Shown here one piece after another: positions 9,588 to 17,589 of a DNA stretch of 64,000 bases (the first letter of the stretch is position 1; each line of letters begins with the position of its first letter). The notes beneath the pieces were generated by a model that had not been told where the DNA came from, did not search any database, and saw nothing but the letters and a program-made list of their open reading frames with translations. The position numbers and the translations under genes are program-made. The stretch spans positions 1 to 64,000 of the forward strand of contig NZ_ONDD01000020.1 of assembly GCF_900316465.1 (NCBI RefSeq), in the 5' to 3' direction. This DNA is from an uncultured Fibrobacter sp. Lineage in GTDB: Bacteria; Fibrobacterota; Fibrobacteria; Fibrobacterales; Fibrobacteraceae.

Positions 9588-9872
9588 ATGGAAGTTGAAG
9601 AACTGACCGTTGCCTATAGCGATGAAGATACCGGTGAAGAAGTCATCAAGGAAATCGGCAAGGAAATCCTTTCGAAGGGTGCATGGCCGACCGTGATGTT
9701 CTTTTACCAGGAACGTGACCCGAAGACCGGTGAATTTACCGAACCCAAGGTGTCTCTGCGCCGCTACCGCAAGATGGCGGGCAATTTCAAACCCCAGGGC
9801 AAGTTCAAGATCACGGGCAAGGCTCAGGCCGAAGCTATCATAGACGTCCTCAAGAAGTGGTATAACATTTAA
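9588..9872 (+). CDS. Small conserved hypothetical protein
   Basis: This 94-residue soluble protein has no recognisable catalytic motif. It is acidic at the N-terminus (MEVEELTVAYSDEDTGEE) and basic in the middle (KVSLRRYRKMAGNFKPQGKF), and ends in an amphipathic helix (AEAIIDVLKKWYNI). The central GAWPTVMFFYQERDPKTGEF reads like a beta-hairpin. The ATG is preceded by AGGA with 7-base spacing. Its stop overlaps the ybeY start (TAATG), so it is coupled to a ribosome-maturation gene. A role in translation or RNA handling is possible from context only. Confidence 0.75.
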   Translation: MEVEELTVAYSDEDTGEEVIKEIGKEILSKGAWPTVMFFYQERDPKTGEFTEPKVSLRRYRKMAGNFKPQGKFKITGKAQAEAIIDVLKKWYNI

Positions 9873-10354
9873 TGCCAGACCCTGCTAGTCGAAAGAAGAA
9901 GTATAATATCGAGTTCCTTTGCGAGGGGGACATCGAGGCTTTTCCGTATAAGGACAAGTTCGAAAAGATGGCTCGCAAGCTCCTTGCCGAAGAAGGCAAG
10001 GAAAAAGACGTGAACATTGTGCTTTGCACCGATGAGTTCGTACGCACCATGAACCGCGACTACCGCGGTCTCGACAAGGTGACCGACGTTCTTTCGTTTG
10101 AATGGAAAAACGAACTCGGAGTCGAAATCCCTGAAGACGAGGCCATGCTCGGCGAAATCTATATCGCCCGCGAGCAGGTGCGCCGCCAGGCTCCCGAATA
10201 CGGCAACACGTTCTACGCCGAAATGAAGCGCGTGATTGTACACGGGCTGTTGCACCTTTCGGGCTACGACCACATCAAGGCCGCCGACCGCAAGGTCATG
10301 CGCAAGCGCGAATGCGAATTCCTGGGACTAGACCCGTACAAGGAAGGTGCCTAA
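9872..10354 (+). CDS. ybeY: Endoribonuclease YbeY (16S rRNA maturation)
   Basis: This 160-residue protein is of normal family length. The UPF0054 zinc signature HGLLHLSGYDH is present near residues 124-134, with the three histidines that bind the metal. Upstream conserved blocks include NRDYRGLDKVTDVLSFEW and GEIYIARE. YbeY is a single-strand-specific RNase that acts in 16S rRNA 3'-end processing and 70S ribosome quality control. The start overlaps the preceding stop by one base, and the stop overlaps the start of the CorC-like gene in the same way. The ybeY plus ybeX/corC arrangement is conserved in many bacteria, which supports both calls. Confidence 0.96.
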   Translation: MPDPASRKKKYNIEFLCEGDIEAFPYKDKFEKMARKLLAEEGKEKDVNIVLCTDEFVRTMNRDYRGLDKVTDVLSFEWKNELGVEIPEDEAMLGEIYIAREQVRRQAPEYGNTFYAEMKRVIVHGLLHLSGYDHIKAADRKVMRKRECEFLGLDPYKEGA

Positions 10355-11703
10355 TGGAATCTTCTGAAAGTTACGCCGTCGCGTTCCTTGTCGTATTTGT
10401 CCTGACATCGTTTTCGTTTTCGCTGATCAAGGCCGCTTTTAGCGCCATTTATGCCAAGCGTGATGCCCGTGACCGTGAAGGCCGCGAAGAGGTGGTTGCA
10501 TCCTTGGTGGAACTGCCTGGCTTTAACGAAACGATTTCGATCGGTCGCATCTTCTGTAACGTGGGTGCGGGCGTTTTGGGCTTTTACCTGTTCCAGATGA
10601 TTCCTTGGAACTGGGTGCAAGATTACTGGTTCCTGGCTTTTGCCGCTTACCTGGTGGTCGCCTGCATCGGCATTTACACCATTACGGTGTTCTTGGCGAA
10701 CCTGCTCGGAAACTTGAAGCCGGACACTTTCGCTGTCGTGCTGATTCCGCTGTTCAAGTTCATTAGACTCCCGTTTGCACTGCCGGCAAAGATTTGCCAC
10801 CTGCTGTTCGTCAAGATTCTGAAGGTCTTGGGCTATGACTCTAAGCTGAGCTTCTTGCCCGAAGAACGCCGCGACGCCGTGCAGGCGCAGGCCGACTTGA
10901 GCGACGAGGCAGACCCCGATGCCGAAGGCCTGGAACAAGAAGAACGCCAGATGATTTTGAACATCTTCGACTTCGTGGAAACTCCGGTGCGCGAAATCAT
11001 GACGCCCCGTGTGGACATGTGCGCGGTCGAAGTTGGCACACCGCTTGAAGAACTGGTGAGGGTGTTGAATACAGAACGCCATTCCCGCTTGCCGGTGTAC
11101 AAGGAAACGGTCGATAACATCGTGGGTATTCTTTCGAACCGCGACTTTTTGGAATGGTACACCGAACACCGCGACGAACCCTTTGATATCATGAAGCTCG
11201 TGATGCCGCCGGTATTCGTGCCGTATCACAAGAAGATTGACGACATGCTCACCGAACTGCGTAAGACGGGTAACCAGCTCGCTATCGTGGTGGATGAATA
11301 TGGCGGAACCGCAGGCCTTGTTACGCTCGAAGACATTCTCGAAGAAATCGTGGGCGAAATCAAGGACGAAGACGACGTGGACGAAGATGAAGATGTGCAG
11401 CGCCTTAAGGACGGCCGCTTCATTCTCGACCCGATCATGACGCTTTCCGATTTGGAATACAAGCTCGGTGTTGAACTCGAAGCCCCAGAAAATTCCCACG
11501 TGGAAACGCTTTCGGGCTTGATTCAGGCAACGCTCGGCATTATTCCGTCTCCTGGCGCCGAAGTCACCATCAAGGGTTACACCTTCCGTGTCTTGAAAAT
11601 GGACGGCACCCGTATGGAAAAGGTGCTCATGATTCAGCCCGGCAAGGGCAAGACCAAGAACATCAAGGCCGTGCCCCGCACACAGGCTTTTAAGGTGGTT
11701 TAG
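10354..11703 (+). CDS. CorC/HlyC-family membrane protein with CBS pair (YbeX/CNNM-like)
   Basis: The protein is 449 residues from the ATG at 10354, which overlaps the ybeY stop. An in-frame ATG 42 bases upstream lies inside ybeY and is unlikely. Hydrophobic segments at about 5-28, 65-85, 90-125 and 135-160 form a DUF21/CNNM-like membrane domain. A CBS pair follows at about 205-330, with the typical opening VREIMTPRVDMCAVE and the later block AIVVDEYGGTAGLVTLEDILEEIVGEI. A C-terminal CorC_HlyC domain (about 350-435) completes the layout. The family is linked to magnesium or cobalt efflux, and to ribosome maturation through the ybeY/ybeX pairing. The gene ends just before a strong terminator. 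Confidence 0.9.
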   Translation: MESSESYAVAFLVVFVLTSFSFSLIKAAFSAIYAKRDARDREGREEVVASLVELPGFNETISIGRIFCNVGAGVLGFYLFQMIPWNWVQDYWFLAFAAYLVVACIGIYTITVFLANLLGNLKPDTFAVVLIPLFKFIRLPFALPAKICHLLFVKILKVLGYDSKLSFLPEERRDAVQAQADLSDEADPDAEGLEQEERQMILNIFDFVETPVREIMTPRVDMCAVEVGTPLEELVRVLNTERHSRLPVYKETVDNIVGILSNRDFLEWYTEHRDEPFDIMKLVMPPVFVPYHKKIDDMLTELRKTGNQLAIVVDEYGGTAGLVTLEDILEEIVGEIKDEDDVDEDEDVQRLKDGRFILDPIMTLSDLEYKLGVELEAPENSHVETLSGLIQATLGIIPSPGAEVTIKGYTFRVLKMDGTRMEKVLMIQPGKGKTKNIKAVPRTQAFKVV

Positions 11704-11742
11704 TACTGAGTCATGGGCTTGGGGGTATGCCCCTTAAAGATT

Positions 11743-11774
11743 AAAAAAAGCAGCATTTCAATCCTGCTTTTTTT
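11743..11774. terminator. Bidirectional rho-independent terminator
   Basis: A7-GCAG and CTGC-T7 pair around a 10-base loop, giving an 11-bp stem flanked by an A run and a T run. It ends the ybeY/corC unit, and could also stop the convergent topoisomerase transcript. Confidence 0.8.
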
Positions 11775-11791
11775 GCTAAGTGACACTCATG

Positions 11792-11911
11792 CAATGTGTA
11801 ATGTGGAATGACAAATGAGATAAACGATACTTGGTGCTTTAGCACCTTAGTAGAGTTATCCTCTATGAGGAAATGAATAATTACACATCTCTCATTCCAC
11901 ATCATTAATTG
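11792..11911. repeat. MITE-like inverted repeat with AATGTG heptads
   Basis: The left arm (11792-11822) reads as heptads of AATGTGx/AATGACx/AATGAGx. The right arm (11881-11911) carries the inverse complement with a shared 11-base core, ATGTGGAATGA. Between them lie two small hairpins: GGTGCT-TT-AGCACC (about 11834-11847), then TAGAG-TTATC-CTCTA. The element fills the space between two convergent genes and ends one base before the topoisomerase stop codon. It has no open frame. Related heptads occur at 61742-61802. Confidence 0.6.
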
Positions 11912-13756
11912 TTACAGCTCTTCCACGGCTTCGGCGCGGAGGTTCTGCACGATGTGGTCCTGACGCTGCGGCGTGTTGTTGCCCATGTAGTAGGCGAGCA
12001 TCTTGCCGAAGGAGGCATCGGGCGGGAGCACCACCGTTTCAAGACGCATGTCTTCGCCAATGAACTGGCCGAATTCTTCCGGGGAAATTTCGCCGAGACC
12101 TTTGAATCGAGTGATTTCGAGACCGGTCTTGCCGATTTCCTTGGCGGCTCTGTCGCGTTCCGTTTCGTCGTAGCAGTACTTGGTCACCTGCTTGTTACGC
12201 ACGCGGAAAAGCGGCGTCTGCAGAATGAACAGGTGCTTCTGTTCCACGAGTTCGGGGAAGAATTGCAAGAAGAAGGTCATCAAAAGCAGACGAATGTGCA
12301 TGCCGTCCACATCAGCATCGGTCGCGATAATCACCTTGTCGTAGCGGAGGTTCTCGAGACCGTTTTCGATATCGAGAGCGTGCTGTAGCAGGTTGAATTC
12401 CTCGTTTTCGTACACGACCTTCTTGGTCATGCCAAAGCTGTTGAGCGGCTTACCGCGCAAGCTGAACACGGCCTGCGTCTGCACGTTACGAGCCTTGGTA
12501 ATGGAGCCCGAAGCAGAGTCACCTTCGGTAATGAAGATCATGGTTTCGCGGTTCAGTTGGTTCTTGACGTCAGTCAGGTGAATCTTGCAGTCGCGGAGTT
12601 TGCGATTGTGCAGGTTCGCCTTTTTCGCACGGTCGTTCGCAAGCTTCTTGATGCCCGCGATTTCCTTGCGTTCACGTTCGTTCTGCGTAATGCGGTTTAA
12701 AAGGGCCTTTTCGGTTTCCGGATTCTTGTGCAGGTAGTTGTCGAGCTGCGAGGCAACGTAATCCACGATCCAGGTACGCAGCTGGGCGCCACCCGGAGCG
12801 ACCGTTGTCGAGCCGAGCTTGGTCTTGGTCTGCGATTCGAAAACCGGTTCCTGAATGCGCACGGAAATGGCGCCGATAATGCAGTTACGCACGTCGGCCG
12901 GATCCAAGTCCTTCTTGAAGTGGTCGCGGGCACCCTTCACAATACCTTCGCGGAAGGCCTGCTGGTGCGTACCGCCCTGGGTGGTATGCTGGCCGTTCAC
13001 AAAGCTGTAGTAGTGTTCGCCGTACTGGTTGCCGTGGGTAAAGGCGACTTCGATATCGTTTGCCTTAAAATGGGCCACCGGGTAACGGATAGAATCGTCC
13101 ACGTGGTTCTGCAAAAGGTCCAGAAGGCCGTTCGGGCTGTTGTAGGTCTTACCGTTCATCACCAGCGAAAGGCCGTTGTTCAGGTAGGCGTAGTTCCATA
13201 CCTTTTCTTCCATGTAGCCCGGCAAGAAGCGGAAATTTTTGAAAATGCTTGCATCCGGTTCGAAATAGATTTCGGTACCGTTCTTTTCGGTCGTATTCTT
13301 TTCGCGTTCTTCGCGGACGAGCTTGCCCTTGCTGAATTCGGCTTCCTTCACGCGGCCATCGCGGAAACTCTTGACGATAAACTTGGTCGAAAGGGCGTTT
13401 ACCGCCTTGGTACCCACACCGTTCAAGCCCACGGACTTCTGGAAGGCTTCGGAGTCGTACTTACCACCGGTGTTAATCTTCGATACGCAGTCGATGACCT
13501 TGCCGAGCGGAATACCGCGGCCAAAGTCACGCACGCGGGCGCTGTGGTCTTCGATGTCAATGATAATCTGCTTGCCGGCACCCATCACGAATTCGTCGAT
13601 GGAGTTGTCGATAATTTCCTTAACCAGCACATAAATGCCGTCGTCGGGGCTGTTGCCGTCGCCGAGCTTGCCGATGTACATACCCGGACGTTCGCGGATA
13701 TGTTCGTTCCATTCTAGTGTTCTAATGCTGTCTTCGGTATACTTTGCTGCTGCCAT
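11912..13756 (-). CDS. parE: Type IIA DNA topoisomerase B subunit (topoisomerase IV ParE / GyrB-like)
   Basis: This 614-residue ATPase subunit passes and unlinks DNA together with an A subunit, which is not in the window. A GHKL ATPase domain carries EIIDNSIDEFVMGAG, the GRGIPLG loop and GLNGVGTKAVNAL. The transducer domain has SFVNGQHTTQGGTHQQAF. The Toprim domain has EGDSASGSITKARN and the metal-binding DADVDGMHIRLLL. It ends with the short C-terminal region expected of ParE-type proteins (residues ending AEAVEEL). Its length and the SFGMTKK-type Toprim insertion fit ParE-like subunits of the Bacteroidetes group, but GyrB cannot be excluded without seeing the partner. A TATCTTTG box and a palindrome lie upstream. 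Confidence 0.9.
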   Translation of the reverse strand: MAAAKYTEDSIRTLEWNEHIRERPGMYIGKLGDGNSPDDGIYVLVKEIIDNSIDEFVMGAGKQIIIDIEDHSARVRDFGRGIPLGKVIDCVSKINTGGKYDSEAFQKSVGLNGVGTKAVNALSTKFIVKSFRDGRVKEAEFSKGKLVREEREKNTTEKNGTEIYFEPDASIFKNFRFLPGYMEEKVWNYAYLNNGLSLVMNGKTYNSPNGLLDLLQNHVDDSIRYPVAHFKANDIEVAFTHGNQYGEHYYSFVNGQHTTQGGTHQQAFREGIVKGARDHFKKDLDPADVRNCIIGAISVRIQEPVFESQTKTKLGSTTVAPGGAQLRTWIVDYVASQLDNYLHKNPETEKALLNRITQNERERKEIAGIKKLANDRAKKANLHNRKLRDCKIHLTDVKNQLNRETMIFITEGDSASGSITKARNVQTQAVFSLRGKPLNSFGMTKKVVYENEEFNLLQHALDIENGLENLRYDKVIIATDADVDGMHIRLLLMTFFLQFFPELVEQKHLFILQTPLFRVRNKQVTKYCYDETERDRAAKEIGKTGLEITRFKGLGEISPEEFGQFIGEDMRLETVVLPPDASFGKMLAYYMGNNTPQRQDHIVQNLRAEAVEEL

Positions 13757-13792
13757 AGTAATTAGAAACTCTCGTTAAAATTTAAGTCGGTA

Positions 13793-13800
13793 CAAAGATA
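13793..13800 (-). promoter_or_regulatory. Candidate -10 box TATCTTTG of the topoisomerase gene
   Basis: On the minus strand TATCTTTG lies about 36 bases before the ATG at 13756. It matches the recurrent -10 form of this window exactly. Confidence 0.5.
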
Positions 13801-13808
13801 AACATTTT

Positions 13809-13830
13809 TTTTGACAGCTGAGTGTCAAAA
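13809..13830. promoter_or_regulatory. Palindrome TTTTGACA-N6-TGTCAAAA upstream of parE
   Basis: Perfect 8-base arms flank a 6-base spacer. On the minus strand the palindrome sits just upstream of the topoisomerase -10 box, a typical operator position. As a terminator for the toxin gene it would lack a U tract on the correct side. A supercoiling or stress regulator is only a guess. Confidence 0.45.
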
Positions 13831-13898
13831 TCGCTTCAGACACAATATAGCAAAAAGCATATGCCAGGTGTGCGAATGTGCAGTAAAAAGTCTTTTTA

Positions 13899-14237
13899 CT
13901 ATATAATTGGGAACATCATGCGTGTCCAGAGGGCGTCATCTAGATCGCGTCTAGAATCAACAACTGCCAAAACTTTGACTCGATTTTCTTCTTTGCGGTA
14001 AAAGATTCTCCATGGGCTTACCACGAGTTCACGGAATCCATTGATTTGCAAATATTCTAATTCCGTAGGAATCTTGCCCAAATCAGGAAACTTGTCAAGA
14101 ACTAGACATTCTTTTTTTATTCTAGCAAGAGTGTCTTTGGCGTTTTTGGGATTACTCGCTGTAATATGCATGATGATGGACTTTAAGTCGAGAGATGCCG
14201 ATTCGGACCATTCTACAGTGATTTTCTTAGAGGGCAT
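13899..14237 (-). CDS. RelE/ParE-family toxin of a type II toxin-antitoxin pair
   Basis: This 112-residue protein has the RelE/ParE fold pattern: an N-terminal beta-helix unit (VEWSESASLDLKSIIMHI), then KFPDLGKIPTEL, a central strand FRELVVSPWRIFYR and a final strand VKVLAVVDSRRDLDD. The FPxLG and YRI-F-Y-R-like elements are typical of ParE toxins, which inhibit gyrase, although some family members cleave mRNA. It follows the antitoxin with an 11-base overlap, the usual order and coupling. It lies next to a topoisomerase B-subunit gene, but nothing in the sequence links them. The name ParE of the toxin is unrelated to topoisomerase ParE. Confidence 0.85.
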   Translation of the reverse strand: MPSKKITVEWSESASLDLKSIIMHITASNPKNAKDTLARIKKECLVLDKFPDLGKIPTELEYLQINGFRELVVSPWRIFYRKEENRVKVLAVVDSRRDLDDALWTRMMFPII

Positions 14238-14502
14238 TCAGTTCTTTCTCCAAGGAATCAAAGAGGTCTTTTTGATTAATTGATTTTCCCTTCGAAAATT
14301 CGGCTTCGCTTTGAGCAAAAAGTTTGAACAACTTTAAGCCGTCCTGCATCATCTGGAAGGTTTCTGTGTCGAGGATTACACCACGGGCCTCTCCGTTTTG
14401 TGTGACGATGTAAGGGGCGCGAGTGTCGTTTACATGGTCTAGCACTTTTGCTGCGTTCGCTTTAATGTAGGAAATAGGCTTGATATTTCTATAGGTCGGC
14501 AT
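14227..14502 (-). CDS. Phd/YefM-family antitoxin
   Basis: This 91-residue protein starts with a Phd/YefM DNA-binding domain (IKPISYIKANAAKVLDHVN, then RAPYIVTQNGEARGVILDTETFQMM). Its C-terminal acidic and helical tail is expected to wrap and neutralise the toxin. GAGG precedes the ATG with 4-base spacing. A TATATTTA-like box lies about 35 bases upstream. Phd-type antitoxins usually repress their own promoter; no clear operator palindrome was found in the 134 bases shared with psd. The pair may be horizontally acquired, as such modules often are, but nothing else here marks an island. Confidence 0.88.
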   Translation of the reverse strand: MPTYRNIKPISYIKANAAKVLDHVNDTRAPYIVTQNGEARGVILDTETFQMMQDGLKLFKLFAQSEAEFSKGKSINQKDLFDSLEKELNAL

Positions 14503-14623
14503 AAAACCTCGCGTAAGACTGAATTCGGTATTAAATATAGTCTTTTTTAGGGATAATGCAACTAGAAAAACGAAATTGTCTTGGAACTCAAGAAAATCAC
14601 TCCTTTTGCAGTCGTTGAATTTC

Positions 14624-14631
14624 TATCTTTG
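14624..14631 (+). promoter_or_regulatory. Candidate -10 box TATCTTTG, five bases before psd
   Basis: TATCTTTG ends five bases before the psd ATG at 14637, with no Shine-Dalgarno sequence between. With a usual -10 to start distance the RNA would begin at the ATG, so psd may be leaderless. Confidence 0.55.
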
Positions 14632-14636
14632 CCCGT

Positions 14637-15488
14637 ATGAATACCGCTTTTTATGTCTTTATGAAGTTGTTGCCGAAGAATGCCGCTAGCCGTGCCTTCG
14701 GTGCTTTGACTCGCCTCAAGTTGCCCGTGATTTCGAAGGCAATGCGCAATGCTTTTGCAAGTTACTACAAACTGAATATGGAAGAATCGGAATTCCCGAT
14801 TGATCATTACGCAAACATTGGTGAACTTTTTATCCGCAGGCTCAAGCCGGGTATGCGCCCGATTGCTGATTCCGAAATCGTGTCGCCGGTGGATGGCGTG
14901 CTTTCGCAGACGGCAACTTTTGACGAAAAGCAAGAACTGATTCAGGCCAAGGGCAAGACCTATACGCTCAAGGACCTGCTCCGCGACGAAGAAATGGCTG
15001 CCCGCTTTGAAGGTGGCGCCTTCGCGACGATTTACCTTGCTCCGTTCAACTACCACCGCATTCATAGTCCCGTGAAGGGCGAAGTGGTGGACGCAAGCTA
15101 CTGTCCGGGTACACTCTGGCCGGTGAATGTCGGTAGCGTGGAACGTGTGGAAGGCCTGTTTTGCATCAACGAACGCCTTACGAGCCATATCCGCTTGGAC
15201 GATGGTTCTGAAATGCTGGTGGTCAAGGTCGGTGCTACGAACGTGGGCCGCATCGGTGTTGCCTACACGGACGAACTCTTGGTGAATGCGGGCAAACTCC
15301 CGCGCAACTGCAAACGTTACGACTGGAAACCCGCTCAGAAAATCACTGTGGAAAAGGGCGGCGAACTGGGTCGCTTTGAAATGGGCAGCACCGTGATTCT
15401 CGTGGTCGACAAGAAAATCCGCGAAAGGAATCCGGGGCTTTTCCAGAGCCGTGTGGGAACAGCCGTGAAGGTGGGCGAGGCCCTCTAA
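14637..15488 (+). CDS. psd: Phosphatidylserine decarboxylase (pyruvoyl enzyme)
   Basis: This 283-residue protein makes phosphatidylethanolamine from phosphatidylserine at the inner membrane. Typical blocks are RRLKPGMRPI, SPVDGVLSQ, YLAPFNYHRIHSPV and GATNVGRI. The self-cleavage site is Gly-Ser-Thr at about 250-252 in RFEMGSTVI; Ser251 would become the pyruvoyl group and split the chain into beta and alpha subunits. The more common sequence is LGST, and here Met replaces Leu. Length and layout match the larger E. coli-type (PSD-B) enzymes. The gene is divergent from the toxin-antitoxin pair and is followed 17 bases later by an Fe-S protein gene. Confidence 0.95.
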   Translation: MNTAFYVFMKLLPKNAASRAFGALTRLKLPVISKAMRNAFASYYKLNMEESEFPIDHYANIGELFIRRLKPGMRPIADSEIVSPVDGVLSQTATFDEKQELIQAKGKTYTLKDLLRDEEMAARFEGGAFATIYLAPFNYHRIHSPVKGEVVDASYCPGTLWPVNVGSVERVEGLFCINERLTSHIRLDDGSEMLVVKVGATNVGRIGVAYTDELLVNAGKLPRNCKRYDWKPAQKITVEKGGELGRFEMGSTVILVVDKKIRERNPGLFQSRVGTAVKVGEAL

Positions 15489-15505
15489 TATTTTAGGTTT
15501 TGCCG

Positions 15506-16372
15506 ATGGTTTCGGTCGAGCGATTTATTCACGATGAACCCGCGTTGTTCAAGGCGACGGCGGAATTCGTGCGATTGTTTGCTCGAATCGACGACCCGGT
15601 TCTTACGGTTGCAAAGCAAGAAAAGGGCGCAAACGAACGCATCGCGTGGACGCTTTTAGGCACGGCGCTTTTTCAAGATGTCAGTTACCCGGAATTTGTG
15701 ACGCTTTTGCAGGCGTTGAATGAAAAATTTCCTGGCGAAAAACTCTGGACGCTGCCGGTGCCGAAGGCGCAGGATATTGAAGCTTGCGTAGAATCTGCAT
15801 TCGGTTGCCGCACCTGGTCCATGTTCGAAAACGTGGCGGGGATTTTCTGGAGTGTCGGGCTGTTTGTGCGCCGGCATGGGAATTTGCAGGAATGGCTCAA
15901 GTCCCGCACGCCCGAAGAAATCTGGCGTGATTTGGGCGAGATTTACTTTATGGGCAAGGGAAACCCGCGCCCGAAAGTTTGCGCCGCGATTTACCGCTTG
16001 CTCGCGCCCGCGCCAGTGGGGCTTTCGCTGGACTGTGCGCCTTCGCCAAAATGGCCGCCCTTGCCGCTGACCATGGGCACTCGCCGCTACCTCTCCATTC
16101 TTGGGCCAGCAAGCGACGGCTTTGCGGACTTGGAACCGCTACAAAAGCAGAAACTTGCAACCGACATGTATGTGGCACTTGTGCAGCATTTGATGGAACA
16201 GTCCGAAAATGCCGAGGTGAAAAAGTCGAAGGTCGACGCCTTGACCGCCTACGTGGCTGCGCACAGCCTGCAGTTCTACTTGGAAGACGGAACCGACGGC
16301 TTTATTTGCCGACATTCTACGGACCATTGTCGCAAATGCCCCCTGCGGGAATATTGCAGCTACGCGGAATGA
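15506..16372 (+). CDS. Endonuclease III-like Fe-S protein (divergent HhH-GPD superfamily)
   Basis: The protein is 288 residues from the ATG at 15506, chosen over the TTG six bases earlier because AGG is 8 bases upstream of the ATG and too close to the TTG. The C-terminus has Cys268-X6-Cys275-X2-Cys278-X5-Cys284, the exact cysteine spacing of the endonuclease III [4Fe-4S] loop. The middle (MGKGNPRPKVCAAIYRLL) resembles a loose helix-hairpin-helix, but the usual catalytic Lys and the Asp about 18 residues later are not obvious. It may therefore be a DNA-binding Fe-S protein or a glycosylase with altered chemistry. It is about 75 residues longer than Nth. It lies between psd and a lipoprotein gene. 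Confidence 0.65.
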   Translation: MVSVERFIHDEPALFKATAEFVRLFARIDDPVLTVAKQEKGANERIAWTLLGTALFQDVSYPEFVTLLQALNEKFPGEKLWTLPVPKAQDIEACVESAFGCRTWSMFENVAGIFWSVGLFVRRHGNLQEWLKSRTPEEIWRDLGEIYFMGKGNPRPKVCAAIYRLLAPAPVGLSLDCAPSPKWPPLPLTMGTRRYLSILGPASDGFADLEPLQKQKLATDMYVALVQHLMEQSENAEVKKSKVDALTAYVAAHSLQFYLEDGTDGFICRHSTDHCRKCPLREYCSYAE

Positions 16373-16391
16373 TTTTTACTAAATTGTGGCT

Positions 16392-17231
16392 ATGTGTTTT
16401 TCTACTCGATTCTTTAAGATGGCTTTGGTTGCAAGCGTTGTCGCGCTTGTGGCGGGCTGCCAAAAGAAAGTCGAAAAACCGATCGATTATTCCTCGATTA
16501 CTTACAAGCGTTTGAGCCCGGCTTCGTTCAAGGCCGATTCTTCGAAGAATGCCGAAATTCCTTCGCTGGAACGCCGCTACGATTACCGCTATGCCATTAT
16601 GCTTGGCGATACGCTCGGTGTGACGGTACTTGAATTCGAAAGCGACGTGTATGCGCTGGACTATTACATGAACAGTGGACACTTCCAAGGTAGCATCCCG
16701 ATTTTGAGGGGCAATTTCTTGGAACAGAGTTTCCGCGCCGACAAGCGCATCTTTATCTTTAGGCACGACAGTTACCGCCGTTACGAGCGCGCCGACCTCG
16801 AAGATTACGTGCGCAAGTTCCCGGGCTACCATGGCGGATTCCCGCAGGCATTCTTGAGCTTGCCTTTTGAACACCGTGAACAGGGCCGTGCCTCGATCGA
16901 AACCAGGTTCTTCTTGGGCGTCAAATCGACCTTCCCGGTGCTGGTGCAAAGCTATCGCGACGGCAATTTGCGCTGGAATGTGGCGCGCAGTTGGGATCAG
17001 GTAGAATCGGATGCGTTTGAAAAGTGGGTGTCGGGCCTTAAGCAGGTGACTCCAAACGAGATTGTTCCCGCAAATGACTGCGTTTACTTTGAAGCGGGCG
17101 AGGGCTCTTATGGAATCGCGAGCCGCTTGTCTGGCGGGCGGGTGGCCGTTGTCTGGGGCTATATGTCTTGGCCGGACTTGGAACGCTCGTTCTTTACCGC
17201 CAGCGACCGCATTTTTGAGGCGCGATTTTAA
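16392..17231 (+). CDS. Hypothetical lipoprotein
   Basis: The protein is 279 residues from the ATG at 16392; a GTG six bases earlier is an alternative. A basic and hydrophobic leader ends in the lipobox LVAGC, so the mature protein is anchored by a lipid. The rest is soluble and mixed alpha/beta, with no catalytic motif I recognise (GVTVLEFESDVYALDYYMN, then FPQAFLSLPFEHREQGRA). The repeated pattern of tracking a value, a range and a fallback is reminiscent of the DUF6599-type families, but this is weak. It is followed 23 bases later by the YtfJ-like gene, which has its own promoter-like box. Confidence 0.7.
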   Translation: MCFSTRFFKMALVASVVALVAGCQKKVEKPIDYSSITYKRLSPASFKADSSKNAEIPSLERRYDYRYAIMLGDTLGVTVLEFESDVYALDYYMNSGHFQGSIPILRGNFLEQSFRADKRIFIFRHDSYRRYERADLEDYVRKFPGYHGGFPQAFLSLPFEHREQGRASIETRFFLGVKSTFPVLVQSYRDGNLRWNVARSWDQVESDAFEKWVSGLKQVTPNEIVPANDCVYFEAGEGSYGIASRLSGGRVAVVWGYMSWPDLERSFFTASDRIFEARF

Positions 17232-17242
17232 CTTTTATTTGT

Positions 17243-17250
17243 TATATTAA
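17243..17250 (+). promoter_or_regulatory. Candidate -10 box TATATTAA, four bases before the YtfJ-like gene
   Basis: TATATTAA ends four bases before the ATG at 17255, in the same near-leaderless layout as psd and purN. Confidence 0.4.
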
Positions 17251-17254
17251 AGCC

Positions 17255-17584
17255 ATGGCTATTGAAAAACTTGCAGAAACTCTTTTGGAAAAGCTCCGTT
17301 TCATCACTAAGGCAGAAACGGTTATCGGTAACCCCATTCAGGCCGGTGAATCTACCGTTGTGCCCGTGAGCCGCGTGTCGGTGGGCTTCGGTTTTGGCGG
17401 TCACCAGTCCAAGGGTGATACTTCTGCCTCTGGCGGTGGCGCCTCGGTGGAACCGGTTGCCTTCCTCGTCATCAAGGGCGACGATGTGCGCGTGATGCCC
17501 ATTAGCAAGGATAGTTCGCTTGTTTCCAAGGTCATGGACATTGTGCCCGACGTGGTGAACAAGTTCAAGAAGAGCGACGATTAA
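17255..17584 (+). CDS. YtfJ/GerW-family protein
   Basis: This 109-residue protein matches the small cytosolic GerW (YtfJ) family: a TVIGNPIQAGESTVVPVSRVSVGFGFGG block, then a Gly/Ser-rich loop, then VEPVAFLVIKGDDVRVMPI. In Bacillus the relative is needed for spore germination. In non-spore-formers such as this one the role is unknown, so the family name should not be read as a function. Its C-terminus is a basic helix (VVNKFKKSDD). The gene is followed by a palindromic repeat and a strong terminator. Confidence 0.85.
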   Translation: MAIEKLAETLLEKLRFITKAETVIGNPIQAGESTVVPVSRVSVGFGFGGHQSKGDTSASGGGASVEPVAFLVIKGDDVRVMPISKDSSLVSKVMDIVPDVVNKFKKSDD

Positions 17585-17589
17585 TTGAA

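Noticed and set aside
10312..10353. Upstream ATG for the CorC-like gene
   Set aside because: It lies within ybeY in another frame; the ATG at 10354 overlaps the ybeY stop and begins the conserved membrane domain.
11726..11741. GGGGGTATGCCCC palindrome as a separate regulatory site
   Set aside because: It is too short and lies just ahead of a strong terminator; noted only as similar to the palindrome at 33765-33780.
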